Of a stretch of DNA of 64,000 nucleotides, positions 38,245 through 47,749 are shown piece by piece. The DNA is from an uncultured Verrucomicrobiota bacterium (GTDB lineage Bacteria; Verrucomicrobiota; Verrucomicrobiia; Limisphaerales; UBA9464). Within the stretch, counting starts at the first letter, position 1; each line of letters begins with the position of its first letter. Both the position numbers and the translations under genes were made by a program. Location: positions 1 to 64,000 of the forward strand of contig CAJAHH010000008.1 of assembly GCA_903939515.1 (NCBI GenBank), read 5' to 3'. The notes beneath the pieces were generated by a model, which saw only the letters and a program-made list of their open reading frames with translations, made no database searches and was not told the DNA's origin.

Positions 38245-38844
38245 TTATTGAGCGATCGAGCCAAGGATTTGACCCAGTTTTTTTGGAAGGAGTTTGAGTT
38301 CGGTAGCGCTGAGCGGCAGGGATGGGAACGTGTCGGCCTTGGGGGGCGCATCCGATCCTGCAGGCTTCAAATCTGGCATTTCCGGAGCCCGGACAATGTT
38401 CACTCGAGACAGGTCGTAAGGCACATCGCCAACGACGAGCTGCGGATTTCCCCCATTGAATCGCACCTCAGTCACCAACCCCTCGACGGTCCTCTGGGTG
38501 GCTGGGTCTTGGAGGGACACCCATTGCCCCAGGAATTGATTGGCTTGAGAGCCCTTGAACTGAGTGCGCAGGCCGGCGATGTCCGCCTGCATTAATCGGG
38601 TTTGGTCCAGCGTGTTGAACTGAGCCATCTGAGCGATAAAATCAGTGTCCTTTTGGGGATTAAGCGGGTCCTGGTAGGAGAACTGGGCAGCGATCAGCTT
38701 GAAAAAGTCATCCTGGCCCAAAGTGCGGTTGGGCTTACGACCGGTGATCTGCGCTCCAGAAGGATCGGTCAACGCAGTGGACCCGGTGACACCAGGTGCC
38801 TCGTAGGAGTTGGCGAGGGTTCGGTTGGAAGTGTCGAGATTCAT
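38245..38844 (-). CDS. flgD: Flagellar hook capping protein FlgD
   Basis: FlgD caps the growing hook. The ATG at 38844 begins MNLDTSNRTLANSYEAPGVT; the frame continues far upstream through fliK antisense but that part is not real. The family core is LGQDDFFKLIAAQFSYQDPL followed by NPQKDTDFIAQMAQFNTLDQ (residues about 41-85). A beta-rich C-terminal half (GQWVSLQDPATQRTVEGLVT and GNPQLVVGDVPYDLSRVNIV) follows. The start is four bases after the fliK stop, so translation is coupled. FlgE follows. Confidence 0.94.
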   Translation of the reverse strand: MNLDTSNRTLANSYEAPGVTGSTALTDPSGAQITGRKPNRTLGQDDFFKLIAAQFSYQDPLNPQKDTDFIAQMAQFNTLDQTRLMQADIAGLRTQFKGSQANQFLGQWVSLQDPATQRTVEGLVTEVRFNGGNPQLVVGDVPYDLSRVNIVRAPEMPDLKPAGSDAPPKADTFPSLPLSATELKLLPKKLGQILGSIAQ

Positions 38845-38848
38845 AAAT

Positions 38849-41485
38849 TCAGGCCCAGGATTCCAAAAGAGGACGGTGAGCGGGCTTGAGGGCAGCAGGC
38901 TTGAGGGCGGCGGGTTGGGCCGAACGAGCCTGATGGGATCGAGCCTTCTGCCCCGCCTCGCCACCCATGTCAGGGGCGGAGTCTTGAGCCGACTGCTGGT
39001 TGCGCCCTCGCCCTCCGGAATGAGCCGATCGCTCATCGGCGAGATCCGAGGATGCCTTGGAGGAGTCCGGAGAGCCCTCTCGCTCCAGAGGGAGCAAATG
39101 AACCCCCTGGGTACGGAGCTGTTGCTGCAATTCGGGCCACCCCTCGGCGATGGCTTGTGCATCTCCCCGCTCGAGTGTGGCTCGAATTTCGACCCGCCCA
39201 TCGCGACGCCGAAGTTCGACCCGTAGCTCAGAACCCGCATCGGGCCGAAGGACGGCCGTCATCGATGCGGTGCGCAACCGCTGCAGCAAAACCACCTCAC
39301 CGGAAAGCTGATCCGAGAGCCGGCTGATAGTCCGTGCCTGAGGGAGGGCAACTGCCTCTGCGGTCTCAGGAAATGGATTCAGCACGCTGATCGCAGGACC
39401 GAGGGACGGCATTCTCATCGAGGGATCGACGTCCCTAGCAACAGACAAGGACCCGAGAGGTTCCGAATCCAAGGACCCGGCTCCGCGCCGCTGGGGCGCA
39501 GTCTCAGGGACTGAGGTTTGGAATCGATCGGAAGCCATCGCTATCTCGGCTCTTGCATGAGTCATGCCAGACCGATTACGCGTCGATCCTGCCTCCGCAT
39601 CGCCCCTTTTCTCCGATGGGGTTGCACGGTCCTGAAACACCTGTTTTTCTGGGGTTTCTGGGTTTTTATCTAAGTTAGATTCGGAACCCACCCCATCGTC
39701 TAACACCGCGTTGTTGGATGGTTCTCCCGAGCCCCCGTAGGCAATGTCTGCCGACCTTGAAGGAGGCAAGTTCGTCGGTTGCGGGAAACTTTTTGTCCCC
39801 TCCGGCATTTTCAAAACTCCCACAGCCTCCGGAACAACCTCCTCCGCGCCCCCATCGCGGGGGGCTGAGAGGTCAATTTCGAGAGACTGCCCACCGTTGC
39901 CCGCAGCGGGTTCGGCGATCGCGACCGGTGCGACCTGTTCCCCAAATGATGTCCCCTTCGAAAGTATGGTTTCCAGAGCGGGACCCACCTCTTCGGTTCC
40001 GAGCTTCGCCGGAGCTGCGGGAATTGACCGGAAGACGGGCTCTAGGCCTCGACCAGAATCCGACCGCGAATCCAATGAAGACTGTCTCAGCCTCGTGAAA
40101 CCGGACGGCAACCATTCCCGTGCGGCGACCTCCGGACCTGAAACCGGAGAGAGCGCCACTGATGGGTTCTGAATCGAGACTGGTTGGATGTTCAGTTGGG
40201 GAACCCCACTAGCGAGTCGCTCTGTATCAGTACCATTAAGCTGCGACGGAAAGCCCGTCTTGGCGGCCGGTTCAGACACCGTGGCTACAGTCTCTGGCAT
40301 GGACCCGGGACTGGAGAGCGACCACCAACGTCCCGCAGCCGCCGAACCCCAACGGGCCGACTCCTCTTCGAGGGGCTCACCTGAACCAGAGATGACTGCG
40401 ACACGCGGCACCGAAGGCGACTCTCCGGAGAGCACCGTCGATGCAGTAACCACGGACGGCGTTTCCCCGGTCGAGACGTTGATGCCAACGGAGCGTGGGA
40501 TCAGTGATTCCGATGTTTTCCACTCGCTCCGCGAGCCACGCGATGCTGGGCCCATGGGTCTGATCAGATCAGGCTGCGGTGTCTCTAAATCAACGCGTTT
40601 CCACCGGGTCTCCTGCCCCTGAAACGGTATGGCGCCTGCAACCGTTTCCGGAGGAGGAGTCGTGTCCACAGCGATAGGCGTTGTCGACTCTTGATGCGTT
40701 TGATTTCCGGCGCCGACCGATTCGCCGGGGGGCCGCTGAAGAGCAGGTTGAGCTGCTGTTTGGCCGGCCAACGAGGAGCCCTGCGGGAATGGGGTTGGAG
40801 AAACCCCAAAACCGGTGCGAAGAGACAGCCTCCGACCGGAGGGAGAGGGCGGGCCTGAGGGTTCCGAACCCTCTGAAAAACCCGTTGCAAGCGAGGCCTC
40901 CGCCACCGGAGTCATCACAGGGGGAACCCAAAGGGGTAACACCCCTGGAACTAGGGCCCAAGTGGGCATCCCTCCATTCTCGGAGATCCCCAGACTCGAC
41001 TCACCGGAGACCACTTCATCGTTGAGACCCTCCTTAGGTTCTCGATTTGCCCAGAGAGACGCTTCGGAATCGTCCACAACCTTCGGGGTTGCACAGTCAC
41101 CCCGTCGCAGACCCCAGTGAGGCCTATGGGACGAGGCAGGCGACGGGCTCAAGTCCGAACCCACGAGTGATTGCACAGCCCTAAATCCCTGGACTGGTGG
41201 CACCGTTTTCTCGATGACCGTCACAGGATGAGCCACCCCATTAGCCCCTCCCCCGAAAGACTCCGCTGTCTGAACCGGAAGCGCTACCAACGCCGCTTCG
41301 CCAACGGGTGAGGGCGGATCGACAAGCCCATCGCCGAGCATCGACGTCAGCGCTCCTGTGACCATCGACGCAAACAAAGACTCGCCATCCAAATTTTCTG
41401 GAACCCCGAGAGCTCCGGCTCCTGCCACCGCAGCAACGGTTGGAAACAACAGCATCTCCACCCCAAGCGGACTGAGAGTGCTCAT
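38849..41485 (-). CDS. fliK: Flagellar hook-length control protein FliK, very long
   Basis: FliK measures the hook and switches export specificity. Its C-terminal domain is recognisable near residues 725-805: LLQRLRTASMTAVLRPDAGS, RRRDGRVEIRATLERGDAQA and LQQQLRTQGVHLLPLERE match the FliK C-terminal pattern. The N-terminal 700 residues are Ser/Pro/Gly/Glu-rich, with no visible domain, as expected for a ruler segment. At 878 residues the protein is about twice the E. coli protein (405). Its start overlaps the motE-like stop by four bases. It is followed by flgD after four bases. Confidence 0.88.
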   Translation of the reverse strand: MSTLSPLGVEMLLFPTVAAVAGAGALGVPENLDGESLFASMVTGALTSMLGDGLVDPPSPVGEAALVALPVQTAESFGGGANGVAHPVTVIEKTVPPVQGFRAVQSLVGSDLSPSPASSHRPHWGLRRGDCATPKVVDDSEASLWANREPKEGLNDEVVSGESSLGISENGGMPTWALVPGVLPLWVPPVMTPVAEASLATGFSEGSEPSGPPSPSGRRLSLRTGFGVSPTPFPQGSSLAGQTAAQPALQRPPGESVGAGNQTHQESTTPIAVDTTPPPETVAGAIPFQGQETRWKRVDLETPQPDLIRPMGPASRGSRSEWKTSESLIPRSVGINVSTGETPSVVTASTVLSGESPSVPRVAVISGSGEPLEEESARWGSAAAGRWWSLSSPGSMPETVATVSEPAAKTGFPSQLNGTDTERLASGVPQLNIQPVSIQNPSVALSPVSGPEVAAREWLPSGFTRLRQSSLDSRSDSGRGLEPVFRSIPAAPAKLGTEEVGPALETILSKGTSFGEQVAPVAIAEPAAGNGGQSLEIDLSAPRDGGAEEVVPEAVGVLKMPEGTKSFPQPTNLPPSRSADIAYGGSGEPSNNAVLDDGVGSESNLDKNPETPEKQVFQDRATPSEKRGDAEAGSTRNRSGMTHARAEIAMASDRFQTSVPETAPQRRGAGSLDSEPLGSLSVARDVDPSMRMPSLGPAISVLNPFPETAEAVALPQARTISRLSDQLSGEVVLLQRLRTASMTAVLRPDAGSELRVELRRRDGRVEIRATLERGDAQAIAEGWPELQQQLRTQGVHLLPLEREGSPDSSKASSDLADERSAHSGGRGRNQQSAQDSAPDMGGEAGQKARSHQARSAQPAALKPAALKPAHRPLLESWA

Positions 41486-42132
41486 GACTTCTTGCCGGTA
41501 GGCACCAGTCGCAATTTATCCGACAAGACCGCTGCCAGTTTTGCCCCTTGGACACCGGTTTTGGTCAAAGCATCAAGAATGGGGGCGTTTTGATCGTCCT
41601 TCATCTGGCTCATGACCTTCACGACGAGCTTTTCGTCCAACTCCGCAAAAATCTTCGCGACACTAGAAGGCTCCATACCCGCGTACGTCTTAGCCAATCG
41701 TTTCACATTGATAGCCTCGTCGTCCTGAATCCGGATCACTTGACGATCAATGTCGTCGCGCAAACGGGCCACCGACTGGGTCACGGACGCTAGTTCAGCA
41801 CGTTCGGCCGCCAACCGTTGACCCAACTCGTCCAAATCCTTCTGACGAATCCGGAATGAATTGCTCGTCTGCTTGAGGTATTCGACGAGGAACTCGACGT
41901 CCGTGTTGTAGTATTTCCAGGAAGGGGTGGTCCCATTGAGTTCATCGGCATTCTTACCGGCCAAGGGTGCCCCTTGAATACCTTCTGATTCCTCGACCGC
42001 GGCAACCTTGGCAACCTTAGCTGGCGGCGGCGCTGGCGGCTTGTATCCCTTGAGAATCAAGCCGGCGGTGACAGCCAGATACAGCAGTGCGCCAACCAGA
42101 GATCCGACGAGGGGAATAGCGATGGATTTCAC
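41482..42132 (-). CDS. MotE-like flagellar stator/motor chaperone
   Basis: The 216-residue protein starts with GTG (overlapping the fliJ stop as GTGA). It has one N-terminal membrane segment (PLVGSLVGALLYLAVTAGLI, about 7-26), then a Pro/Ala linker and a long coiled coil (about 90-150). The C-terminal 60 residues (LAKTYAGMEPSSVAKIFAEL, then QNAPILDALTKTGVQGAKLA) resemble the MgtE N-terminal/MotE-type domain that sits between fliJ and fliK in many clusters and assists MotA/B-type stators or FliG. Position and layout support the call; no symbol is given because the homology is judged by eye only. Confidence 0.78.
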   Translation of the reverse strand: MKSIAIPLVGSLVGALLYLAVTAGLILKGYKPPAPPPAKVAKVAAVEESEGIQGAPLAGKNADELNGTTPSWKYYNTDVEFLVEYLKQTSNSFRIRQKDLDELGQRLAAERAELASVTQSVARLRDDIDRQVIRIQDDEAINVKRLAKTYAGMEPSSVAKIFAELDEKLVVKVMSQMKDDQNAPILDALTKTGVQGAKLAAVLSDKLRLVPTGKKS

Positions 42133-42599
42133 AATTTTCGAGAGCTTCCTAGGGCAGCGAAATCGACCGGTCGACGTCGCAAGGCCATTTCATCCAGATT
42201 CTTCTGATCTTCCTTCAACTGCTCACGTTGGTGGTCGACCAACTCCTTAGCACAGAATTTTTCAACCACTTCACGGTCACGACGGCTTAGCAGAACCGCC
42301 TGGAGTGACGCTGCGCTCGCAGAGGTGGCCTCAACCACCTGCTGACGGCTCTCGTGGCACCGTTGTTCTAGCAACAGTCGGTATCCATCTTGTTGTGCGA
42401 GCCGAGAAGCCGGACACCCGCGCATCAAATCAGTCTGCAGTTCCTGCTGATGACGGAATAAGGCTCCTAGGCACTCCTGAAACTGCGCTTCGGCTGCCTG
42501 ACGGTTCCGAAGCGCTCGGGCGTGAACTTGGAGTGCTTCCTCTTCGCGACGTTGTCGAAGCTCTCTGAGAGCTGTGACTCGGGATCGAAATCGTTTCAT
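42129..42599 (-). CDS. fliJ: Flagellar export chaperone FliJ
   Basis: FliJ is a coiled-coil protein that links the FliI ATPase with the FlhA export gate. This 156-residue protein is almost entirely helical and charged: LRELRQRREEEALQVHARAL at the start, then VVEKFCAKELVDHQREQLKE and DQKNLDEMALRRRPVDF at the end. It begins with MKRFRSRVTAL, close to the FliJ family start. It lies 34 bases after fliI and its stop overlaps the next start by four bases. FliJ is poorly conserved, so position is part of the evidence. Confidence 0.88.
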   Translation of the reverse strand: MKRFRSRVTALRELRQRREEEALQVHARALRNRQAAEAQFQECLGALFRHQQELQTDLMRGCPASRLAQQDGYRLLLEQRCHESRQQVVEATSASAASLQAVLLSRRDREVVEKFCAKELVDHQREQLKEDQKNLDEMALRRRPVDFAALGSSRKL

Positions 42600-42633
42600 C
42601 GTGACCGGAGTGACTGTTTTGAAATCAAGGTGC

Positions 42634-43980
42634 TCACGAAGATCTGCCTCCGTTTACGGCCGATTGAAGACCCGACCAGGCCTCGGCGGGAGTCACGCCC
42701 TGGTCAACTCCCTGCCGGAGGAAAGTCTCCAGGGGTTCCTTCAGGCGAATAGCGGCATCAATGGCTGGATTGGAGCCGGCCGCATAAGCCCCCAGGCTGA
42801 TCAGGTCCGCGTTGCGCTTGTAGTTGGAAAGATGCTCGCGGGCCTGCCCGGCCAGACAGAGCTGCTCCTCAGAGCATAAATCCCGAGTAAGACGGCTGAT
42901 GCTCTGGAGCACGTCAATGGCCGGATAGTGGTTCTGTTGCGCCAGCATGCGGTCGAGCACGATATGCCCGTCGAGGATGCCTCGAACCGTGTCTGCTACC
43001 GGCTCGTTCATGTCGTCTCCCTCGACCAAGACCGTGAAGAACGCAGTGATGGCCCCGCTCTGTCCTGAACCAGCCCGTTCAAGCAACTGGGGCAGGAGAG
43101 CAAAGACGCTGGGTGTATAGCCCCGGGTGGCGGGAGGCTCACCCACCGCCAGTCCGATTTCCCGCTGGGCCATGGCAAAACGGGTCACCGAATCCATCAT
43201 CAGAAGGACCGATTTTCCCTGATCCCGAAAATACTCAGCGATGGCCATGGCCGAGTAAGCCCCCTTTATGCGCATCAATGCGGGCTCGTTGGAGGTCGCC
43301 ACCACGATCACCGATTTGGCACGCCCCTCTTCCGAGAGATCCTTCTCTAAGAATTCTCGCACCTCACGACCGCGCTCACCGATCAAAGCGATGACGTTGA
43401 CGTCGGCCTCCGCCTGGGCAGCCATCATGCCCAGGAGCGTGGATTTACCGACGCCCGATCCAGCAAATATTCCTAGACGCTGCCCACGGCCGACGGGAAT
43501 CAGCGTGTCGAGCGCCTTGATCCCGGTTCCAAACACTTCGCTGATCCGGCGGCGCTGCAAGGGGTGTGGTGGTGGTGCCATGCACGGGGCCCGGAACACC
43601 GGCCTCACCGGTGGGAGAGCATCGATGGGCTCTCCCAGTCCATTGAGAACGCGACCCAGCAAATCTGCCCCCACAGGAACCTCCAAGGGGTGCCCCAGTG
43701 CGACAACCTCGGACCCGGGATGGATGCCATGGGTCTCCGCCAAGGGCATTAGAAGCACCCGACCCTGACGAAATCCGACCACTTCGGCCAACGCGTCGCC
43801 CTTCTTGTGGCCACCCTCGATCCGACAAAGTTCTCCAACGGCACACAGAGGCCCCTCGCTCTCAATCACCAAGCCGATGAGTTGAACGACCCGGCCACGA
43901 TTCTCGACCACACGAGTACTCCGCACCCGCTCTAGTATGCCTCCCAATCGTTGCCCCGGCGATGTGCCTAAAGAGTTCAT
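42634..43980 (-). CDS. fliI: Flagellum-specific export ATPase FliI
   Basis: FliI hydrolyses ATP to drive export of rod, hook and filament subunits. The 448-residue length is right. It has Walker A (LGIFAGSGVGKSTLLGMMAA), the following ALIGERGREVREFLEKD block, Walker B (KSVLLMMDSVTRFAMAQREI), and REIGLAVGEPPATRGYTPSV as in F1-type beta subunits. The C-terminal SAVGAYAAGSNPAIDAAI-type segment is present as ISLGAYAAGSNPAIDAAIRL. It overlaps the fliH stop by four bases. Confidence 0.97.
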   Translation of the reverse strand: MNSLGTSPGQRLGGILERVRSTRVVENRGRVVQLIGLVIESEGPLCAVGELCRIEGGHKKGDALAEVVGFRQGRVLLMPLAETHGIHPGSEVVALGHPLEVPVGADLLGRVLNGLGEPIDALPPVRPVFRAPCMAPPPHPLQRRRISEVFGTGIKALDTLIPVGRGQRLGIFAGSGVGKSTLLGMMAAQAEADVNVIALIGERGREVREFLEKDLSEEGRAKSVIVVATSNEPALMRIKGAYSAMAIAEYFRDQGKSVLLMMDSVTRFAMAQREIGLAVGEPPATRGYTPSVFALLPQLLERAGSGQSGAITAFFTVLVEGDDMNEPVADTVRGILDGHIVLDRMLAQQNHYPAIDVLQSISRLTRDLCSEEQLCLAGQAREHLSNYKRNADLISLGAYAAGSNPAIDAAIRLKEPLETFLRQGVDQGVTPAEAWSGLQSAVNGGRSS

Positions 43981-44567
43981 GATTCCATCGATTGCCGCAG
44001 CAGTTCGAGCTTCACCTCTCGGCGGGCATCCACTGTCCCGAAATCGGTGTACACCAAGCAGCCACCGCGCCCGACCTCCGAGGACACTTCGAAGCGGAGT
44101 CGCTCGCCTCCAAGCTCCTTGAGTAATACCGGGCTGTTGACCCCCTCAAGGAGTGCAAGATCTTCGGCATGGAGCTGCACCCGAACCCGACCCGTCTGGC
44201 GGAGCGAAACCAGCGACTCCTCCAAGGCGGCCTCAACCAAGCTGGGGGTGATCTCGATGCTGTTGACGACTTTGCGAGCCGTCTCCCAGGCGATGCCGAT
44301 GAGCGCCTGCTCGCAGTCTCTCACCACCTGGGGAATCGTGTTCTCGAGCTGGACGAAGAGCCGATTCTGAAGATGGCGCAGATCGGCGCGCTGCTGAACC
44401 AGTTGCTCACTCAGAGCTCTTTCACCGGCGGCGACACCCCGCGCATAGGCCTCATGCTCACGCAGACACCATTTGCGCTCCAATTCCGAGAGCGAGACCT
44501 TGATGACTTGGACCTCGCGGAGGGCTTCGACAAAGGCAATAGGGATCGAATCGGGTTTGAGTTGCAT
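43977..44567 (-). CDS. fliH: Flagellar export regulator FliH
   Basis: FliH binds and inhibits FliI. The 196-residue protein has a helical N-terminal half (ERALSEQLVQQRADLRHLQN) and the family C-terminal half: IAWETARKVVNSIEITPSLV, VSLRQTGRVRVQLHAEDLAL and GRGGCLVYTDFGTVDARREV. These match the FliH/YscL C-terminal domain. It lies two bases after fliG and ends inside the start of fliI. Confidence 0.93.
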   Translation of the reverse strand: MQLKPDSIPIAFVEALREVQVIKVSLSELERKWCLREHEAYARGVAAGERALSEQLVQQRADLRHLQNRLFVQLENTIPQVVRDCEQALIGIAWETARKVVNSIEITPSLVEAALEESLVSLRQTGRVRVQLHAEDLALLEGVNSPVLLKELGGERLRFEVSSEVGRGGCLVYTDFGTVDARREVKLELLRQSMES

Positions 44568-44569
44568 AA

Positions 44570-45595
44570 TCAGGAAGAGGTGAGCCCTTCGTTGTCGGCC
44601 TCGGATTTACGGACTAGTTCGATGATGCGCATCTGGGCTGCCTCGATATCGCGCAGCTTGAGCGGCCCCATGAAGCTCATCTCTTCCTGCACCGTTTCGG
44701 CAGCACGTCTGGACACCGCGCTGAGAAGGGCTCCCTTGAGCGTGTCGCTGGCCGTCTTGAGGGCGACTGCCAGATCGCGCAAATCCACCTCGCGCAGCAC
44801 CCGCTGGAGAACCGGGGTTTCCAGAGAGGCCACATCCTCGAAGGTGAACATCTTCTGGCGGATTTGCTGACCGAGCTCCGGATTGCGTTCCTCGATGTTC
44901 ATCAAGAGGGACTTGGTCAAATTCTTGTCGAGCGAGTTCAGCAAATTGGCAGCGCTCTTCAGGCCCCCGGTTTGATTGAGGGCACGCGAGTGCTGGTTAC
45001 CGAGCTTGCGATTGAGCTGTTCGACAACCTTTTCGACAATTTCGATAGGGGTCGCTTGCAGAGTAGCCAGCCGCTCAATGACCTGATCTCGCAGATCGCT
45101 CCGGAGCATGATCAACAGCTGGGAAGCCTTCTCGGGTGGTAGGTAGGAGAGCACCAGCGAGATCGTCTGCGGCTGTTCAAGCTTGAGCAGGTTAAAGATT
45201 TGCCGGGGGTCTAGTTCGACGATTTGCGTCATTGAGGAGACTGGCGTGCGGGTAGGCATCACCCGGCTGATCACCGTGGCCGCCTTGTAAAGGCCCAGGG
45301 CTTTTTCCAACATCGTTTGGGTGAAATCTAAACCGCCACGCAGGGAGGTGCTGGCGTGGATAGCTACATCTGTGAACTCCTTCAGAACCACGTTCTGCAT
45401 CTCGATGGAGAGCATCCCCACCTTGGCCATCTCGGCACAGATGGCCTCCAACTCGTCGGGCTGAAGTCCTCGAAGAAAGGAGATCGCGGTGTCTTCTCCC
45501 AGGACCACCAAGAGCAAGGCGATCTTCTGTGTCCGTGTCAGACGGGCAAAATCAGCGGGGCTCGAGGCCAGAATCTCGGGAACTGGTGCAGCCAT
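44570..45595 (-). CDS. fliG: Flagellar motor switch protein FliG
   Basis: FliG is the torque-generating part of the switch. The 341-residue protein has the expected three armadillo-type domains: KIALLLVVLGEDTAISFLRG near residue 24, DPRQIFNLLKLEQPQTISLV near 125 and the C-terminal ERNPELGQQIRQKMFTFEDV near 230. The stator-contact charges are in QRVLREVDLRDLAVALKTAS. The motif EQPQTI fits the EHPQTI loop that binds FliM. It begins seven bases after fliF. Confidence 0.97.
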   Translation of the reverse strand: MAAPVPEILASSPADFARLTRTQKIALLLVVLGEDTAISFLRGLQPDELEAICAEMAKVGMLSIEMQNVVLKEFTDVAIHASTSLRGGLDFTQTMLEKALGLYKAATVISRVMPTRTPVSSMTQIVELDPRQIFNLLKLEQPQTISLVLSYLPPEKASQLLIMLRSDLRDQVIERLATLQATPIEIVEKVVEQLNRKLGNQHSRALNQTGGLKSAANLLNSLDKNLTKSLLMNIEERNPELGQQIRQKMFTFEDVASLETPVLQRVLREVDLRDLAVALKTASDTLKGALLSAVSRRAAETVQEEMSFMGPLKLRDIEAAQMRIIELVRKSEADNEGLTSS

Positions 45596-45601
45596 AGCAG
45601 A

Positions 45602-47254
45602 TCACTTTGATTTTTCGGCACCGCGGGTCATCCAGGTACGGAGCGCGTGGGTCATATTGGTGGGGTTCTCCTTCATGAGCTGGTTCATCATGTCCGCAGT
45701 CATCACGAAGGGTTGAACTTCATCCGGTTCGCCGGCAGAGCCCGCCCTCAGGCCGGAGGCGAAGCTATTCATCTGAGATCCGCCATCCCCGGAGGCGGCC
45801 CCGATTGGGATTCCGATGGGAATCTCATCGATGCTAGTCTTTTGGAAGATACGCCAGAACAAGGCCAGCACTCCGACACCCAAGAGCGGGAAAACTGAAT
45901 CACGCGCGATCTCGATCCAAAGGCGCTGGCGCTCGCTCTTTTCGAGCCGCTGGGTCAACTCGAAGGCGGGTTGATCATTGAAGGCGATTTCTTCGACAGC
46001 CAGTTCGTCAACCCTTCCGTCCACGCTATTTGTGACAATGCCCAGGGCCGAGCGGACTGCAGAACGAATCTTGATCATCTCAACCGGACTGCGGGGTACG
46101 GCCACACGATTGGTCCCGGTTACCGTGTATTCGATGGGGATAAAAACCGCGGCCGAAATGCGCTTGGTAGAACCTGGGATTTGACTCTGCGTCGTGGTGA
46201 TCTCGTTGATCTCGTAATTGTTCTGGGTGACTTTTTTGCTCGTGTTGTTCTTGGTCGTCGGAGCAGTGCCGGCCGGACTGTTGGTGTCCGTATTAGCATT
46301 GGTCGCCGCACCCGGCGCTCCGACCGCGCCCGTCAGGGTCGAGCTCGTATTGTCGATGCGCTCGTCGGTAATCGTTTCCGTGCGCTTCACCTGACTCTCT
46401 GGGTCAAACTTAGTCTCCTTCCGCTGCAGGCTCGTGTAGTCTAGGTCGACGGACACACGCGCCATAACCCGCGACGCCCCCCCGACGTAAGGGGCCAAAA
46501 ACGACTCCACCTTTTTGGCTAAATAGTTTTCGTATTCGCGGCGTTGCTTGAGCTGCGATGAAGTAGCCCCAGTAATAGGATCATTGTCGAAGGCCTCGGT
46601 CAGGAGGTTGCCGATGTTGTCGGTGATAGAGACCCCCTCCGGATTGAGCCCTTCGACCGCATTGGCGACGAGGAAGCGGATAGCATTTACCGTCGCGGCA
46701 GGGATGGGCACGTTACCCCGCAGCTTCAGGAACACCGAGGCGCTGGGTTTCTTCTGATACTCCACCAGTAGACGGTTCTCGGGCATTACGAGCATCACCT
46801 GGGCGGATTCGATGCCATCGACCCGTGAAATGGTCTGGGACAATTCCCCCTGAATGGCCCGCAGGTAATTGACCCGCTGCACAAAGTCCGAAATGCCGAA
46901 ATTAGGCTTATCGAAGAGAGAAAACCCCGTCGTACCGCCACCGGGAATCCCCTTGCCAGCCAATTGGATGCGCAAGGAATGAACCTTGTCGGCGGGCACC
47001 GAGATGCTACCGCCGCCCCGGACCTTGTAAGGAATTTTGCCCTCATCGAGCGCATTGATCACCTTGGAAGCCTCGGCCTCGGCAAGGTTGCCAAAGAGAA
47101 CGGTGTAGTCTTCACGGCTCGACCAAACCGCGATGCCGCTCAAACCGAGCAAGACGATCAATCCGGCGAGGACGATCGAGACTCGCTGGTTGATGCCGAT
47201 CTCCTTCCAGACGGAAGCCAATTGCTGCAGGAGTTCTTGGAAACTGTTGTTCAT
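45602..47254 (-). CDS. fliF: Flagellar MS-ring protein FliF
   Basis: FliF builds the MS ring in the inner membrane. I start at the ATG at 47254; a GTG one codon upstream is the only alternative. The 550-residue protein has two membrane segments, near residues 25-45 (SIVLAGLIVLLGLSGIAVWS) and 450-470 (DSVFPLLGVGVLALFWRIF). Between them are the ring-building domains: DYTVLFGNLAEAEASKVINA, IQGELSQTISRVDGIESAQV and NAVEGLNPEGVSITDNIGNL. A Thr/Asn/Ser-rich stretch (near 305-345) is extra in this lineage. The cytoplasmic tail (LMKENPTNMTHALRTWM) contacts FliG. Confidence 0.96.
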   Translation of the reverse strand: MNNSFQELLQQLASVWKEIGINQRVSIVLAGLIVLLGLSGIAVWSSREDYTVLFGNLAEAEASKVINALDEGKIPYKVRGGGSISVPADKVHSLRIQLAGKGIPGGGTTGFSLFDKPNFGISDFVQRVNYLRAIQGELSQTISRVDGIESAQVMLVMPENRLLVEYQKKPSASVFLKLRGNVPIPAATVNAIRFLVANAVEGLNPEGVSITDNIGNLLTEAFDNDPITGATSSQLKQRREYENYLAKKVESFLAPYVGGASRVMARVSVDLDYTSLQRKETKFDPESQVKRTETITDERIDNTSSTLTGAVGAPGAATNANTDTNSPAGTAPTTKNNTSKKVTQNNYEINEITTTQSQIPGSTKRISAAVFIPIEYTVTGTNRVAVPRSPVEMIKIRSAVRSALGIVTNSVDGRVDELAVEEIAFNDQPAFELTQRLEKSERQRLWIEIARDSVFPLLGVGVLALFWRIFQKTSIDEIPIGIPIGAASGDGGSQMNSFASGLRAGSAGEPDEVQPFVMTADMMNQLMKENPTNMTHALRTWMTRGAEKSK

Positions 47255-47273
47255 CACTTGGGGCCCTTAATCC

Positions 47274-47729
47274 TCAGACCTGCATCCGCATCAATTCTTG
47301 GTACGATTCGAGGAGCTTGTTGCGCACCTCGACCATCAACTGGAAGGAGACACTGGCTTCCTCCATGGCGATCATGGCTTGGTGCAGAGGCACTCCCTGC
47401 TGAGTGACCAAGCCCCGAACCGAATCTCCAGCGGCTACTTGCTTGTCTGCCACTTCGCCCACAAACCGACCCAGGGTGTCGGCAAAGGCGTCGCGCCCCG
47501 TGACCCTCCCCAACGAGGGGATACCACTCGGATTCACCCCCGTGGGCAGCGGCATCGCGTCCGGGAATGCCTTGTTGAACGGCTGTAGCTTTCCCATCTC
47601 CGAGTCGGGAATGAGTTTTCCCAAGTCTCCCATCCCCGCCTTCTGCAGAGACTCCATCCCGGCCTTGCCGAGGGGGGATTCTCGGAGGGCGGACGGATTG
47701 AACATTCGGAGTGCAGAAAGCGCTTCCAT
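47274..47729 (-). CDS. fliE: Flagellar hook-basal body protein FliE
   Basis: FliE joins the MS ring to the rod. The last 75 residues of this 151-residue protein are typical: FADTLGRFVGEVADKQVAAG, then VPLHQAMIAMEEASVSFQLM and EVRNKLLESYQELMRMQV. The N-terminal 75 residues are extra relative to the usual FliE of about 105 residues and are Gly/Met/Pro-rich. It lies 20 bases after flgC. Confidence 0.94.
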   Translation of the reverse strand: MEALSALRMFNPSALRESPLGKAGMESLQKAGMGDLGKLIPDSEMGKLQPFNKAFPDAMPLPTGVNPSGIPSLGRVTGRDAFADTLGRFVGEVADKQVAAGDSVRGLVTQQGVPLHQAMIAMEEASVSFQLMVEVRNKLLESYQELMRMQV

Positions 47730-47749
47730 CGCAGTGTGTCAGTGAGGGT

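Noticed and set aside
38844-39240. Upstream extension of the flgD frame to 39240
   Set aside because: It overlaps the C-terminal coding part of fliK in another frame; the FlgD family start is at 38844.
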